Origin: an uncultured Porphyromonadaceae bacterium
Lineage (GTDB): Bacteria > Bacteroidota > Bacteroidia > Bacteroidales > Muribaculaceae
Direction: 5' to 3'
DNA: 38,399 nt
Assembly: GCA_902491515.1 (NCBI GenBank)
Contig: CABUIC010000026.1
Span: 1 to 38,399, forward strand
Below, piece by piece: positions 17,707 to 24,953 of the stretch; the first letter of the stretch is position 1; the number at the start of each line of letters is the position of its first letter. The notes below the pieces were generated by a model. That model was not told where the DNA came from, did not search any database, and saw only the letters and a program-made list of their open reading frames with translations. Position numbers and translations under genes: made by a program.

Positions 17707-17770
17707 TAACGTTCTGAAAATGTGCAGGGACGCGCCAGTGGCGCGTCCGCGACGTAAGGGCGAATCTGCC
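17707..17770. repeat. Palindromic intergenic repeat, copy near 17.7 kb
   Basis: An ACGTTCTGAAAA lead (17709-17720) precedes a near-perfect palindrome GGACGCGCCA-G-TGGCGCGTCC (17728-17748), then CGC and GGGCGAA. The same order is seen at 38000-38055: ACGTACTGAAAA, palindrome, CGCCC-CTAAC-GGGCG. At 17642-17662 a 'GTCCCTACAGTTCGATGATT' stretch also resembles the right end of the element at 26961-26977. Nothing coding is evident between 17593 and 17776. Confidence 0.6.
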
Positions 17771-17776
17771 CCCCCA

Positions 17777-18481
17777 TTATTCTCTCACGAAGTCGTTGGC
17801 CTGGGAGAGGTCGTGGAGATTGTCGATGTCGAAGGCTGTGGTGAATTCGAAGGGGAGTACGCGGATGGAGGTGCGCGTGGCGAGGGTACGCTGGAAGTCG
17901 CTTAGCGACTGGGGGAAATACCCGGAGTCGCGGACCGCGTCCATGCACTCCCGGCTCAACCCGTAGAGGCCCGCCGAGACTATGGCACCCTCCGCGAAAG
18001 GCTCGCCGCCGTAACGGTAATCGATGATTTCGCCCCCGGCGCCGATACGCGCGTAGAGCGGACTCTCGTCGTCGATATAGCGGGTGAGGCCCATTACGGC
18101 CTCGTCGCGTCCCATTGCCTCAACAGCCCCGATATACTTGCGGAACTCGTCGAGCGGGAAGATGGTGTCGACGGTGAGGCCTATGAACTTGCCGTCGAGG
18201 CAATTCGTGGCCGCGAGGAGACTTTCATAGGAATTTTCCGTGATAATGGGGTTTATGACAACGTTTCCATACTTTTCCCTGAGGCTCTCCAGATAGGGAA
18301 TGAAGCCCTCCATGCGGGGATTGGCGGAGATGCTGACCGTCTCGGCGCCGCATTCCTCCAGAAGCGCCACGAGCCGCCCGATCATAGGCTGCCCCATGAC
18401 TTCAACCATAGGTTTCGGGGTCGAGACCCCTTCCTTTATGAAGCGGCTACCGTGGCCGCCGGCAAGTATCGCGTATTTCAT
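17777..18481 (-). CDS. NTP-transferase family sugar nucleotidyltransferase
   Basis: 234 residues. The signature 'YAILAGGHGSRFIKEGVSTPKPMVEVMGQPMI' (Gly-rich loop, PKPM) defines the nucleotidyltransferase fold. 'LTVDTIFPLDEF' occupies the metal-binding Asp strand. The family couples NTP to a sugar phosphate, for instance for cell-envelope glycans. The 'FKYIDDESPLYARI...IDYRYGGEPFAEGAIVSAGLYGL' region resembles members linked to LPS or teichoic-type sugars. The sugar cannot be named. It is a single gene with a TAACTTTG box at 18539-18546, divergent from the EEP gene. Confidence 0.85.
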   Translation of the reverse strand: MKYAILAGGHGSRFIKEGVSTPKPMVEVMGQPMIGRLVALLEECGAETVSISANPRMEGFIPYLESLREKYGNVVINPIITENSYESLLAATNCLDGKFIGLTVDTIFPLDEFRKYIGAVEAMGRDEAVMGLTRYIDDESPLYARIGAGGEIIDYRYGGEPFAEGAIVSAGLYGLSRECMDAVRDSGYFPQSLSDFQRTLATRTSIRVLPFEFTTAFDIDNLHDLSQANDFVRE

Positions 18482-18538
18482 GACTGTTTTTTTAGATGTA
18501 TGCTTATTCGGGAGGACGCGCTTTTACCGCACCTTCTG

Positions 18539-18546
18539 CAAAGTTA
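18539..18546 (-). promoter_or_regulatory. Candidate -7 box TAACTTTG
   Basis: TAACTTTG on the minus strand matches TAnnTTTG, 57 bases before the nucleotidyltransferase ATG at 18481. No TTTG lies at the ideal spacing. Confidence 0.45.
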
Positions 18547-18611
18547 AGAATTTTTCGGGCAATATTCGGACTTTTCTGCAAATTATTGTTTCGGAATATA
18601 AATATTCTTCG

Positions 18612-18619
18612 TATATTTG
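18612..18619 (+). promoter_or_regulatory. Candidate -7 box TATATTTG
   Basis: TATATTTG matches TAnnTTTG, 44 bases before the EEP gene start at 18664. A TTTC at 18589-18592 lies 19 bases upstream as an imperfect -33 element. Confidence 0.5.
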
Positions 18620-18663
18620 CACACACCAAATACCTTACCCCCAAGAATGCCCTGAAAGCCCGA

Positions 18664-19710
18664 ATGAAACGCTTCTTCATCGCTCTTGCCGCGGCCGTGT
18701 GCCTCTCTGCGGCCCTTTTTGCCCAAACGCCTCAGCGACGTGTCCAGGTCGCCGGTATAGCTTTTTATAACTTCGAGAACCTCTTCGACACGATTCCGAA
18801 CAATCCCGAAGGGCGCGACATCGAGTTCACTCCCGACGGCCCCCGGCAGTGGGACAGCCGCAAATACCGCGAGAAAGTCCACAACCTCGCATACGCCATC
18901 TCCCACTTCACCACCAAGACAACCCCTTACGGCCCCGCCATCATCGGCGTTTCCGAAATCGAGAACCGCTCCGTAATGGAGGACGTCGTGAGCCAGCCCG
19001 AAATCCGCGACTGGAACCTTCAGATCGTACACCACGACTCCCCCGACGCCCGCGGCGTCGACGTCGGCCTCATGTACAATCCCCGCTACTTCCGCCTCGA
19101 GAACGTCACCAACCACCGCCTCGCCGAAGTGCCCTTCCGCACCCGCGACCAGATGTGCGTCGTCGGCTCCCTGCTCGGCCAGCGAATTGCCGTAATCGTC
19201 AACCACTGGCCCTCACGCATCGGCGGCCAGGAGAAATCATCCCCCAACCGCGAGGCAGCAGCCCGACTCTGCAAGGCCATCGCCGACTCCCTCTGGCAAG
19301 TCGACCCCGAAATGGGCGTGATTATCATGGGCGACCTCAACGACGATCCCCAGGACAAGAGCTGCGCAAAGGTCCTCGGAGCGGCAAAGGACGCAAAGGG
19401 CGTCCAGCCCCACGGATTCTTCAACCCCTTCTGGAGCATCCTCGACAAGGGAATCGGAACCCTCGCATACAAAGGCGCATGGAACCTCTTCGACCAGATT
19501 ATCGTCTCCGGAAACCTCGCCGAACCCGCCTCCGACACAAGCTGGCGCTTCTTCGAGGCCAAGGTCTGGAACCTCGAGTTCCTCAAGGACACCGAAGGCA
19601 ACCGCGTGGGCTATCCAAAACGCTCCTTCTCCGCAGGGAGCTACCTCGGCGGCTATTCCGACCACTTCCCCACTGAAATTCTCCTCCGACGCTACGTTGT
19701 GAAGAAATAA
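18664..19710 (+). CDS. Secreted endonuclease/exonuclease/phosphatase (EEP) family enzyme
   Basis: 348 residues from the ATG at 18664. The longer frame upstream runs through the promoter, and this ATG starts a clear signal peptide (MKRFFIALAAAVCLSAALFA). All EEP catalytic blocks are present: 'FYNFENLFD' (Asn), 'VSEIENR' (Glu), 'GVDVGLMY', 'VNHWPSR' (His), 'MGDLNDDP' (Asp, Asn) and 'SDHFP' (Asp-His). The fold is that of DNase I-like nucleases and of phosphatases acting on phosphoesters. The exported location suggests action on extracellular nucleic acid or organic phosphate. It lies 36 bases upstream of a secreted DUF6359 protein, and that protein's domains recur in the receptor operon at 28.6-36 kb. 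The substrate is an inference from context. Confidence 0.9.
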   Translation: MKRFFIALAAAVCLSAALFAQTPQRRVQVAGIAFYNFENLFDTIPNNPEGRDIEFTPDGPRQWDSRKYREKVHNLAYAISHFTTKTTPYGPAIIGVSEIENRSVMEDVVSQPEIRDWNLQIVHHDSPDARGVDVGLMYNPRYFRLENVTNHRLAEVPFRTRDQMCVVGSLLGQRIAVIVNHWPSRIGGQEKSSPNREAAARLCKAIADSLWQVDPEMGVIIMGDLNDDPQDKSCAKVLGAAKDAKGVQPHGFFNPFWSILDKGIGTLAYKGAWNLFDQIIVSGNLAEPASDTSWRFFEAKVWNLEFLKDTEGNRVGYPKRSFSAGSYLGGYSDHFPTEILLRRYVVKK

Positions 19711-19746
19711 GTGCACATACTACATCACTTTAAATATATTGCAAAT

Positions 19747-21351
19747 ATGAAAAAACAGTTACTCACCCTGGCGCTTGCAGCGATTTCAGCCGCAGCATAC
19801 GCCGCTCCCGTCACTCTCGACGTTAAGGACGCTACGGAAATCAAGGGTACCGACATTCCCGAAGTTCCCGCAGGTACCGAAGGTTTTCCCAACGGCGCCG
19901 CACGCCACATCGAGCTCGAGTCCTTCAAAATCGGCGACTACAGCTTCTCTGTGACGCAGCCCACCGATGAAAAGGCTTCCAAAGCCTCCTATTATTATGC
20001 GATGAGCACCAACCCGAACGGGGTCGTGACCGTCCGCATGTACACCGGCTCAAAGCTCACAATCACCGCCCCCGCAGGCGTGAAGATGGCTAAAATCGAG
20101 TTCACAGGCTCCAACGGCAAGACCACAGGCTACACCTGCGAACCCGGCCAGCTTACCGAAGTGAAGGCTCAGTCCCAGACCTGGACATACGCCGCCGGCA
20201 CCGAAGCCGTGACAATCTCCTACGGCGCCCAGTTCCGCATCACCCAGATGGTCATCACTCCCGCCGGTGAAGGCGTGGAAGACCCCGTCACTCCCCCCGT
20301 GACCCCGACCGTTGGCCTCAACGCCACCTTCGAGGACGGTCTCGCTCCCTGGACCAACGTCACCCTCTCCGGCGACAAGGACTGGTACCAGACCTCCTTT
20401 AACAGCAACGGCTACGCCGCAATGACCGGCTACAAGGGCACAACTCCTCCCTTCGAGGCATGGCTGATCTCCCCCGCTGTCGACATGAGCAAGCTCACCG
20501 AGAAGATTCTCACTTTCGACACCCAGGTCAACGGCTACGGTTCCACTACCAGCGAACTCAAGGTCGCCATCCTCACCGACGCCAATCCCGAGAACTGCGA
20601 TCCCGCTTTCCTCGCCAACGCTACTTTCGCAACAGCCCCTGAATCCGGTTACTCCGACTGGACCCCCAGCGGCAACATCGACCTCTCCGACTACACCGGC
20701 ACAATCTATGTAGGCTTCTACTATAGCGCTACTCAGGACGAGAACTACGCTACCTGGTGCGTCGACAACGTTCTCCTCGGCCAGAAGGCCGATACCCCCG
20801 ATCCCGTCGATCCCGACGCGGCAGGCGAAGAAAACAACCCCTACCTCGTGCCCACCGTCCTCAACTTCTTCGCTGAATCCACCGACAACGGCTACACCGC
20901 CGACAACAAGTGGATTGCCGGCTACATCGTAGGCGCAATCCCCTCAGGCGCAGGCAAGACCGCTGAAGACATCGTCTTCGGCACCGAAGGCGTTGCCAAC
21001 ACCAACATCGTCATCGCCGCTTCCGCCGACTGCAAGGACTACACCAAGTGCGTGGCCGTTCAGCTCCCCGGCGGAGCCGTGCGCACCGCCCTCAACATCG
21101 TTGACCACCCCGAGAACCTCGGCAAGGGCGTCAAGCTCTTCGGCAACCTCGTGAAGTACTTCGGCGCTCCCGGCCTGAAGAACACCAAGAAGTATGTCCT
21201 CGACTTCAAGCCCAGCGGCATCGAAGCTGTCGAGGTTGAGAATGCTCCCGTCGAATACTTCAACCTCCAGGGCATCCGCGTGGCTGAACCCGCAAACGGC
21301 CTTTACATCCGCCGTCAGGGCAACACCGCCACCAAGGTCTACATCCGCTGA
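19747..21351 (+). CDS. Secreted anchor-J and DUF6359 protein with T9SS-like tail
   Basis: 534 residues from the ATG at 19747, which starts the signal peptide (MKKQLLTLALAAISAAAYA). Residues ~20-185 are a beta-rich domain I do not recognise. At ~190-350 a choice-of-anchor-J/cleaved-adhesin domain ('FDTQVNGYGSTTSELKVAIL', 'ATWCVDNVLLG') follows. At ~360-485 lies a DUF6359-like OB-type domain ('KWIAGYIVGAIP', 'NIVIAASAD', 'VAVQLPGGAVRTALNI'). The last 45 residues ('VEYFNLQGIRVAEPANGLYIRRQG') look like a T9SS-type sorting tail, so the protein is likely surface bound or released. The same two domains occur in the lipoproteins at 28629-33143. It sits 36 bases after the EEP gene and ends at a terminator (21384). 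A direct role as ligand-binding partner of the nuclease is inferred. Confidence 0.85.
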   Translation: MKKQLLTLALAAISAAAYAAPVTLDVKDATEIKGTDIPEVPAGTEGFPNGAARHIELESFKIGDYSFSVTQPTDEKASKASYYYAMSTNPNGVVTVRMYTGSKLTITAPAGVKMAKIEFTGSNGKTTGYTCEPGQLTEVKAQSQTWTYAAGTEAVTISYGAQFRITQMVITPAGEGVEDPVTPPVTPTVGLNATFEDGLAPWTNVTLSGDKDWYQTSFNSNGYAAMTGYKGTTPPFEAWLISPAVDMSKLTEKILTFDTQVNGYGSTTSELKVAILTDANPENCDPAFLANATFATAPESGYSDWTPSGNIDLSDYTGTIYVGFYYSATQDENYATWCVDNVLLGQKADTPDPVDPDAAGEENNPYLVPTVLNFFAESTDNGYTADNKWIAGYIVGAIPSGAGKTAEDIVFGTEGVANTNIVIAASADCKDYTKCVAVQLPGGAVRTALNIVDHPENLGKGVKLFGNLVKYFGAPGLKNTKKYVLDFKPSGIEAVEVENAPVEYFNLQGIRVAEPANGLYIRRQGNTATKVYIR

Positions 21352-21383
21352 TACCTCCCGGTATTTTTTCATAGGATAAGCCG

Positions 21384-21424
21384 TCGCCCCTCTGCGCCAA
21401 CAAGCCGCAGAGGGGCGATTTTCA
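21384..21424 (+). terminator. Rho-independent terminator after the DUF6359 protein
   Basis: A perfect 13-base stem TCGCCCCTCTGCG (21384-21396) / CGCAGAGGGGCGA (21406-21418) with a 9-base loop is followed by TTTTCATT on the plus strand. It also separates this unit from the convergent methyltransferase operon. Confidence 0.85.
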
Positions 21425-21454
21425 TTATAAGCGGAGGGCAGTCGCGCGCCCCCC

Positions 21455-22099
21455 TTATCTTTTCTGAATCAGCGTCAGTCCGTCGCGCACGGGGAGAATG
21501 GCCGTGCGCGTGCGAGGGTCGGAGGCCGCGAGGGCGTTGAAAGCCTCGATGCCCGCCGTCTGCGGGTCCTTCACGGCCTCTGGATGCCCCACCTTGTTGC
21601 CCCAGAGGGTATTGTCCGCGAGGATGAAACCTCCCGGCCTAAGAACCCGCAGGGCGCCCTCGTAATAGGCGCTGTAACGACGCTTGTCGGCGTCGATGAA
21701 CACGAGATCATAGCTCTCCGGAGCCGCAGAGGCGAGAAATTCCTCCGCATCGGCGATGTGGAGAGTGATTCGGCCCCCTTCCGGAGCGGAGGCGAAGAGC
21801 CCTCGGAGCTCGTCGGCGTACTCGTCGTCCACCTCCACGGTGTCGACGCTCCCGTCCGTGCCCTCCATGCCCTCGGCGAAGCATAGCGCCGAATAGCCCG
21901 TGAACGTGCCGAGCTCGAGGACCCGAGCGGGACGTATCATCCGCGTGAGCATCACAAGGATGCGGCCCTGGATATGGCCGGAGCACATTCGGGGATAAAG
22001 GCGCGTGAGGTTCGTGCGCCTGTAGAGAGCCCTGAGATGAGCCGGTTCCGGGTCGATGTGCGCGGCGATATAGTCGTCGAGTCCGTCACTGAATTCCAT
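21455..22099 (-). CDS. SAM-dependent O-methyltransferase
   Basis: 214 residues from the ATG at 22099. An ATG four codons upstream is possible but would overlap the preceding gene further. The class I signature 'RVLELGTFTGYSALCFAEGM' (SAM binding), 'YDLVFIDADKRRYSAYYEGALRVLRPGGFILADNTLW' and the metal-binding Asp/Asn residues in it match the caffeoyl-CoA/catechol O-methyltransferase-like family. The substrate is unknown; in bacteria such enzymes act on various hydroxyls. It is the last gene of the seven-gene operon and overlaps the small membrane protein gene by 14 bases. Confidence 0.9.
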   Translation of the reverse strand: MEFSDGLDDYIAAHIDPEPAHLRALYRRTNLTRLYPRMCSGHIQGRILVMLTRMIRPARVLELGTFTGYSALCFAEGMEGTDGSVDTVEVDDEYADELRGLFASAPEGGRITLHIADAEEFLASAAPESYDLVFIDADKRRYSAYYEGALRVLRPGGFILADNTLWGNKVGHPEAVKDPQTAGIEAFNALAASDPRTRTAILPVRDGLTLIQKR

Positions 22100-22373
22100 A
22101 ACCGTCGGCAAGGAAGATTACGCCCGCGTCCGAGAGAAGGACGAGGACCACGAGAACCCACGCCACGTCGCGCCGCCCACGCCGCCACGAAAGCCAGGCG
22201 CAGAGCGCCGCCGCGCATACATACACGGGAAAGAAACCGTACAGAGGCCCCAGAACGCTCCGAGCGTACTCCATGCCCGGCAGGAAGGGCATCGCAAGCG
22301 CCGGCAGGCACACGAGGACACACACTAACGCGAACCACAGCGGCACGCGGATATAGGACGATTCCGGATTCAT
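22086..22373 (-). CDS. Small membrane protein of unknown function
   Basis: 95 residues with three hydrophobic segments ('PLWFALVCVLVCLPALAMPFLP', 'VLGPLYGFFPVYVCAAALCAWL' and 'DVAWVLVVLVLLSDAGVIFLA'). No known family is recognised. Reasons to believe it is real are the 4-base ATGA overlap with the epimerase gene upstream, the 14-base overlap with the methyltransferase gene downstream, and the absence of any other gene here. It probably sits in the inner membrane. Confidence 0.65.
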   Translation of the reverse strand: MNPESSYIRVPLWFALVCVLVCLPALAMPFLPGMEYARSVLGPLYGFFPVYVCAAALCAWLSWRRGRRDVAWVLVVLVLLSDAGVIFLADGYGIQ

Positions 22374-23389
22374 TTCTTATTCCTTTTTTTTTCTGCGAGA
22401 TATGCCTTGACCGTCTCCTCAATGCCCCGCTCGAGGCTGAACTTAGGCTCGAAACCGAAGTCGCGGCGGGCGTCCTCGATGGAGCAGGACCAGTTGCGCT
22501 GCTTCATGATCTTGTACTTGTCGCGGTTGAGGGTCGAAGGCTTCAGGGTGAGCACCCCTATTTTCTCGGCCACCACGGAGGCGGCGTATGCTGCCCATAG
22601 AGGCAGCTTCACGGGGATGCAGAAGCGTTTCCCGAGCTTCCGGGCCACAAGCTTGCGGAACTCCGCCTGCGTGTAGGCCCTGTCCTCGCTGATGATGTAT
22701 TTTCTTCGGAGGGCCGCCGGAGCCTCAAGGGCCTGGAACATAGCTTCCACAAGGTCCTCCACATAGATGAAGGTCAGAAGCTGCCTGCGGTAGCCCACCC
22801 CGAAGTCGAAGCCGCGGTCGATGCTCTTCACCATCATGAGGTAGTCCTTCTCGTGGGGGCCGTAGACGCCCGTGGGGCGGAAGATGGTCCAGGGGATGGC
22901 CGGGTCAGTCTCCAGCAGGGTCTCGGCCTTGATTTTGGAGAGGCCGTAGCGCGTGTTCGGATGAGGGATGGCCGTGGAGTCGATGGGCGTGTAGCCCGTC
23001 TCGTCGCCGGGACCGAGGGCGCTCAGCGAACTCATGTACAGAAAGCGTTCAGGCACGAGTCTCAGCTCCTTCAGGAGCCCCGTGAAGGTGCGCAGATAGC
23101 CGAAATTGATGCGGTTGAAGTCCGAGAAGTTGGCGCATTTCGTGGCCCCGAGGTTGTAGATTATATAGTCCCATGGCTTTCCTCCTGGCGCGGCCTCGGA
23201 GAGAGTGCCGGACATGGCCAGGGGGTCGTCATAGTCGAGCACCACGAAGTGGAGCGCCGGGTCCTGGAGGTAGCGCCGCGAGGTGCTCTCGCGCACGGCC
23301 ACGTATGTGTCAAACCCGCGGCGCAGGGCCTCGCGGGCGATGAAGCCGCCGATGAATCCTCCGGCGCCGACGATGAGTATGCTTTTCAT
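22370..23389 (-). CDS. NAD-dependent epimerase/dehydratase (extended SDR)
   Basis: 339 residues. The N-terminal 'ILIVGAGGFIGGFIAREALRRGFD' is the NAD(P)-binding loop and 'RYGLSKIKAETLL' contains the Tyr-x3-Lys pair, preceded by the Ser in 'YMSSLSALG'. The substrate is likely a nucleotide sugar or a 3-beta-hydroxysteroid-like metabolite; the sequence does not decide. It overlaps both neighbours by 4 bases (glycosyltransferase upstream, small membrane protein downstream), which suggests a shared role in a surface glycan or glycolipid. Confidence 0.85.
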   Translation of the reverse strand: MKSILIVGAGGFIGGFIAREALRRGFDTYVAVRESTSRRYLQDPALHFVVLDYDDPLAMSGTLSEAAPGGKPWDYIIYNLGATKCANFSDFNRINFGYLRTFTGLLKELRLVPERFLYMSSLSALGPGDETGYTPIDSTAIPHPNTRYGLSKIKAETLLETDPAIPWTIFRPTGVYGPHEKDYLMMVKSIDRGFDFGVGYRRQLLTFIYVEDLVEAMFQALEAPAALRRKYIISEDRAYTQAEFRKLVARKLGKRFCIPVKLPLWAAYAASVVAEKIGVLTLKPSTLNRDKYKIMKQRNWSCSIEDARRDFGFEPKFSLERGIEETVKAYLAEKKRNKK

Positions 23390-24549
23390 AAACAGAAGTC
23401 TAAAATCGCTTTGTTGTAAACGGCCATAGTGGCCTTGGCGAAGTTTTCAGCCGAGAAGCGCCGCACGTGGCGCGCCCCGGCTTCCGCCGTCTTTTTCCGC
23501 AAATAAGAGTCGTCGAGAAGCCGGCACGCCGCCTCCGCGTACTCCTCGACGGAGTCGGGGCTCACGTACAGTGCGCCCGGTCCTCCCGCCTCCTCGAGGC
23601 AGGAGCCTGTGGCCGCCACGACGGGCGTTCCGACCGTCAGCGACTCCACCACGGGCAGCCCGAAGCCCTCGTAGCGCGAGGTGTAGCTCGAGAATTCGGC
23701 GCAGGCATAGAGCCCGGGGAGGTCGGCGAAAGGTATGCCTTCGAGGAACCTTACGCGCTCGCCGAGTCCGAGACGTCGCACCTCTTCGGCAACCTCGCGG
23801 GCATAGGCGCCCTTCGCTCCGCCCACGATGAGCAGGCTGACGTCAGCCGGCAGGGCCGGGAGCGCCCGGACGGCCAGGAGCACGTTCTTGCGCGGCTGGA
23901 CGGTACCCACGGCCACGATGTAGCGCTCCGGCAGACTGTACTTCGCGCGGATTTCCGAACGACGCGCCGTGTCGACCGGAAGACTGAAGATGGGGTCGAC
24001 GCCCTGATAGACAACGTCGATTTTCTCCTCGGGGATATGGAAGTCGGTGATGAGGTCGCGCCGCGTGCATTCGCTGATTGCTGTCACGCGCGTTGCTATC
24101 CGCGCGCTCCGGCCGTATTTCCAGTCGTAGAGCAGGCGGTCCGCGGCGGCATAGTCGCGGGGCGAGCGGCGCCAGATGAGGTCGTGGATGGTCACGACCG
24201 TCGGGCAGACGCCCTTTATGGTCAGCGGCAGCTCGTTGCTCAGGCCATGGTAGAGCGAGACATCGTCCCTGCGGAGGTCGAGCGGGAGGTCCACACTGCG
24301 CCAGAATGCCCTTCCGAGGCCTCCCGGAAGGCGCGGCGAACCCGTGACGAGGCTCACGTTGTCCCGGGCCAGAAGCGGCCTCAGACGCTCGTTATCGCGC
24401 TCGCGCGGGGCGTAGAGCCGCATCTGCATCGAAGGATAGGCCAGCGAGAGAATATTGACGGCGTAGCGGCTGTAGTTGCCGAGGCCCGTCATGTTCTCGA
24501 CGGCCCGCTTGGCGTCGTAACCCACGACAAGGGGCGCTTTCGTGCTCAT
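23386..24549 (-). CDS. GT4-type glycosyltransferase family 1 protein
   Basis: 387 residues with the GT-B fold. The C-terminal half has 'YIVAVGTVQPRKNVLLAVRAL' (donor-binding Arg-Lys) and 'SRYEGFGLPVVESLTVGTPVVAATGSCLEEAGG' (the E-x7-E motif). The N-terminal part has 'RAVENMTGLGNYSRYAVNIL', a common opening of mannosyl- or other GT4 enzymes. It transfers a sugar from a nucleotide-sugar to an unknown acceptor at the cytoplasmic face. It overlaps aroQ upstream and the epimerase downstream by 4 bases each. Confidence 0.9.
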   Translation of the reverse strand: MSTKAPLVVGYDAKRAVENMTGLGNYSRYAVNILSLAYPSMQMRLYAPRERDNERLRPLLARDNVSLVTGSPRLPGGLGRAFWRSVDLPLDLRRDDVSLYHGLSNELPLTIKGVCPTVVTIHDLIWRRSPRDYAAADRLLYDWKYGRSARIATRVTAISECTRRDLITDFHIPEEKIDVVYQGVDPIFSLPVDTARRSEIRAKYSLPERYIVAVGTVQPRKNVLLAVRALPALPADVSLLIVGGAKGAYAREVAEEVRRLGLGERVRFLEGIPFADLPGLYACAEFSSYTSRYEGFGLPVVESLTVGTPVVAATGSCLEEAGGPGALYVSPDSVEEYAEAACRLLDDSYLRKKTAEAGARHVRRFSAENFAKATMAVYNKAILDFCL

Positions 24550-24953
24550 AGCAGTGCCTGGACTCCGAGGGCGTAGGACATGGGCCCGAAGCCGGAGATG
24601 GTGCCGGCGCAGACAGGGGCGATAAGGCTCCGGCGCCGGATATCCTCGCGGGCGAAGATGTTGGAGATGTGTACTTCCACCACGGGCACCTCCACGGCCG
24701 CTATGCAGTCGGCCAGGGCCAGCGAGGTATGGGTGTAGGCTCCGGCGTTGAGCACGATGCCCTGAGCGTCGGTGTTCTGTATGAGGTCTATCAGCTCTCC
24801 CTCGTGGTTGCTCTGCCGGAAAACGAATTCCACGTCCGGAAAATTCGCGCGGAGCGCGCGCTCGATGTCCTCAAGGGTGGTGCGTCCGTAGATTTCCGGC
24901 TCGCGCGAGCCTAAGAGGTTGAGGTTCGGGCCGTTGAGTATCAGTATCTTCAT
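24546..24953 (-). CDS. aroQ: 3-dehydroquinate dehydratase, type II
   Basis: 135 residues, somewhat short of the usual ~145. 'ILILNGPNLNLLGSREPEIYG' holds the N-terminal Asn and the catalytic Arg/Tyr loop, 'FRQSNHEGELIDLIQ' and 'VLNAGAYTHTSLALADCI' form the substrate site, and 'PVVEVHISNIFARE' holds the catalytic His. The enzyme removes water from 3-dehydroquinate in the shikimate pathway. No other aro gene lies here, so its position in this operon is a matter of genome layout. It overlaps the mrp gene upstream by 4 bases. Confidence 0.95.
   Translation of the reverse strand: MKILILNGPNLNLLGSREPEIYGRTTLEDIERALRANFPDVEFVFRQSNHEGELIDLIQNTDAQGIVLNAGAYTHTSLALADCIAAVEVPVVEVHISNIFAREDIRRRSLIAPVCAGTISGFGPMSYALGVQALL

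Noticed and set aside
17583..17948. 121-codon minus-strand frame past the nucleotidyltransferase
   Set aside because: It runs through the terminator and the palindromic repeat into the nucleotidyltransferase gene in another frame. No gene-like features.
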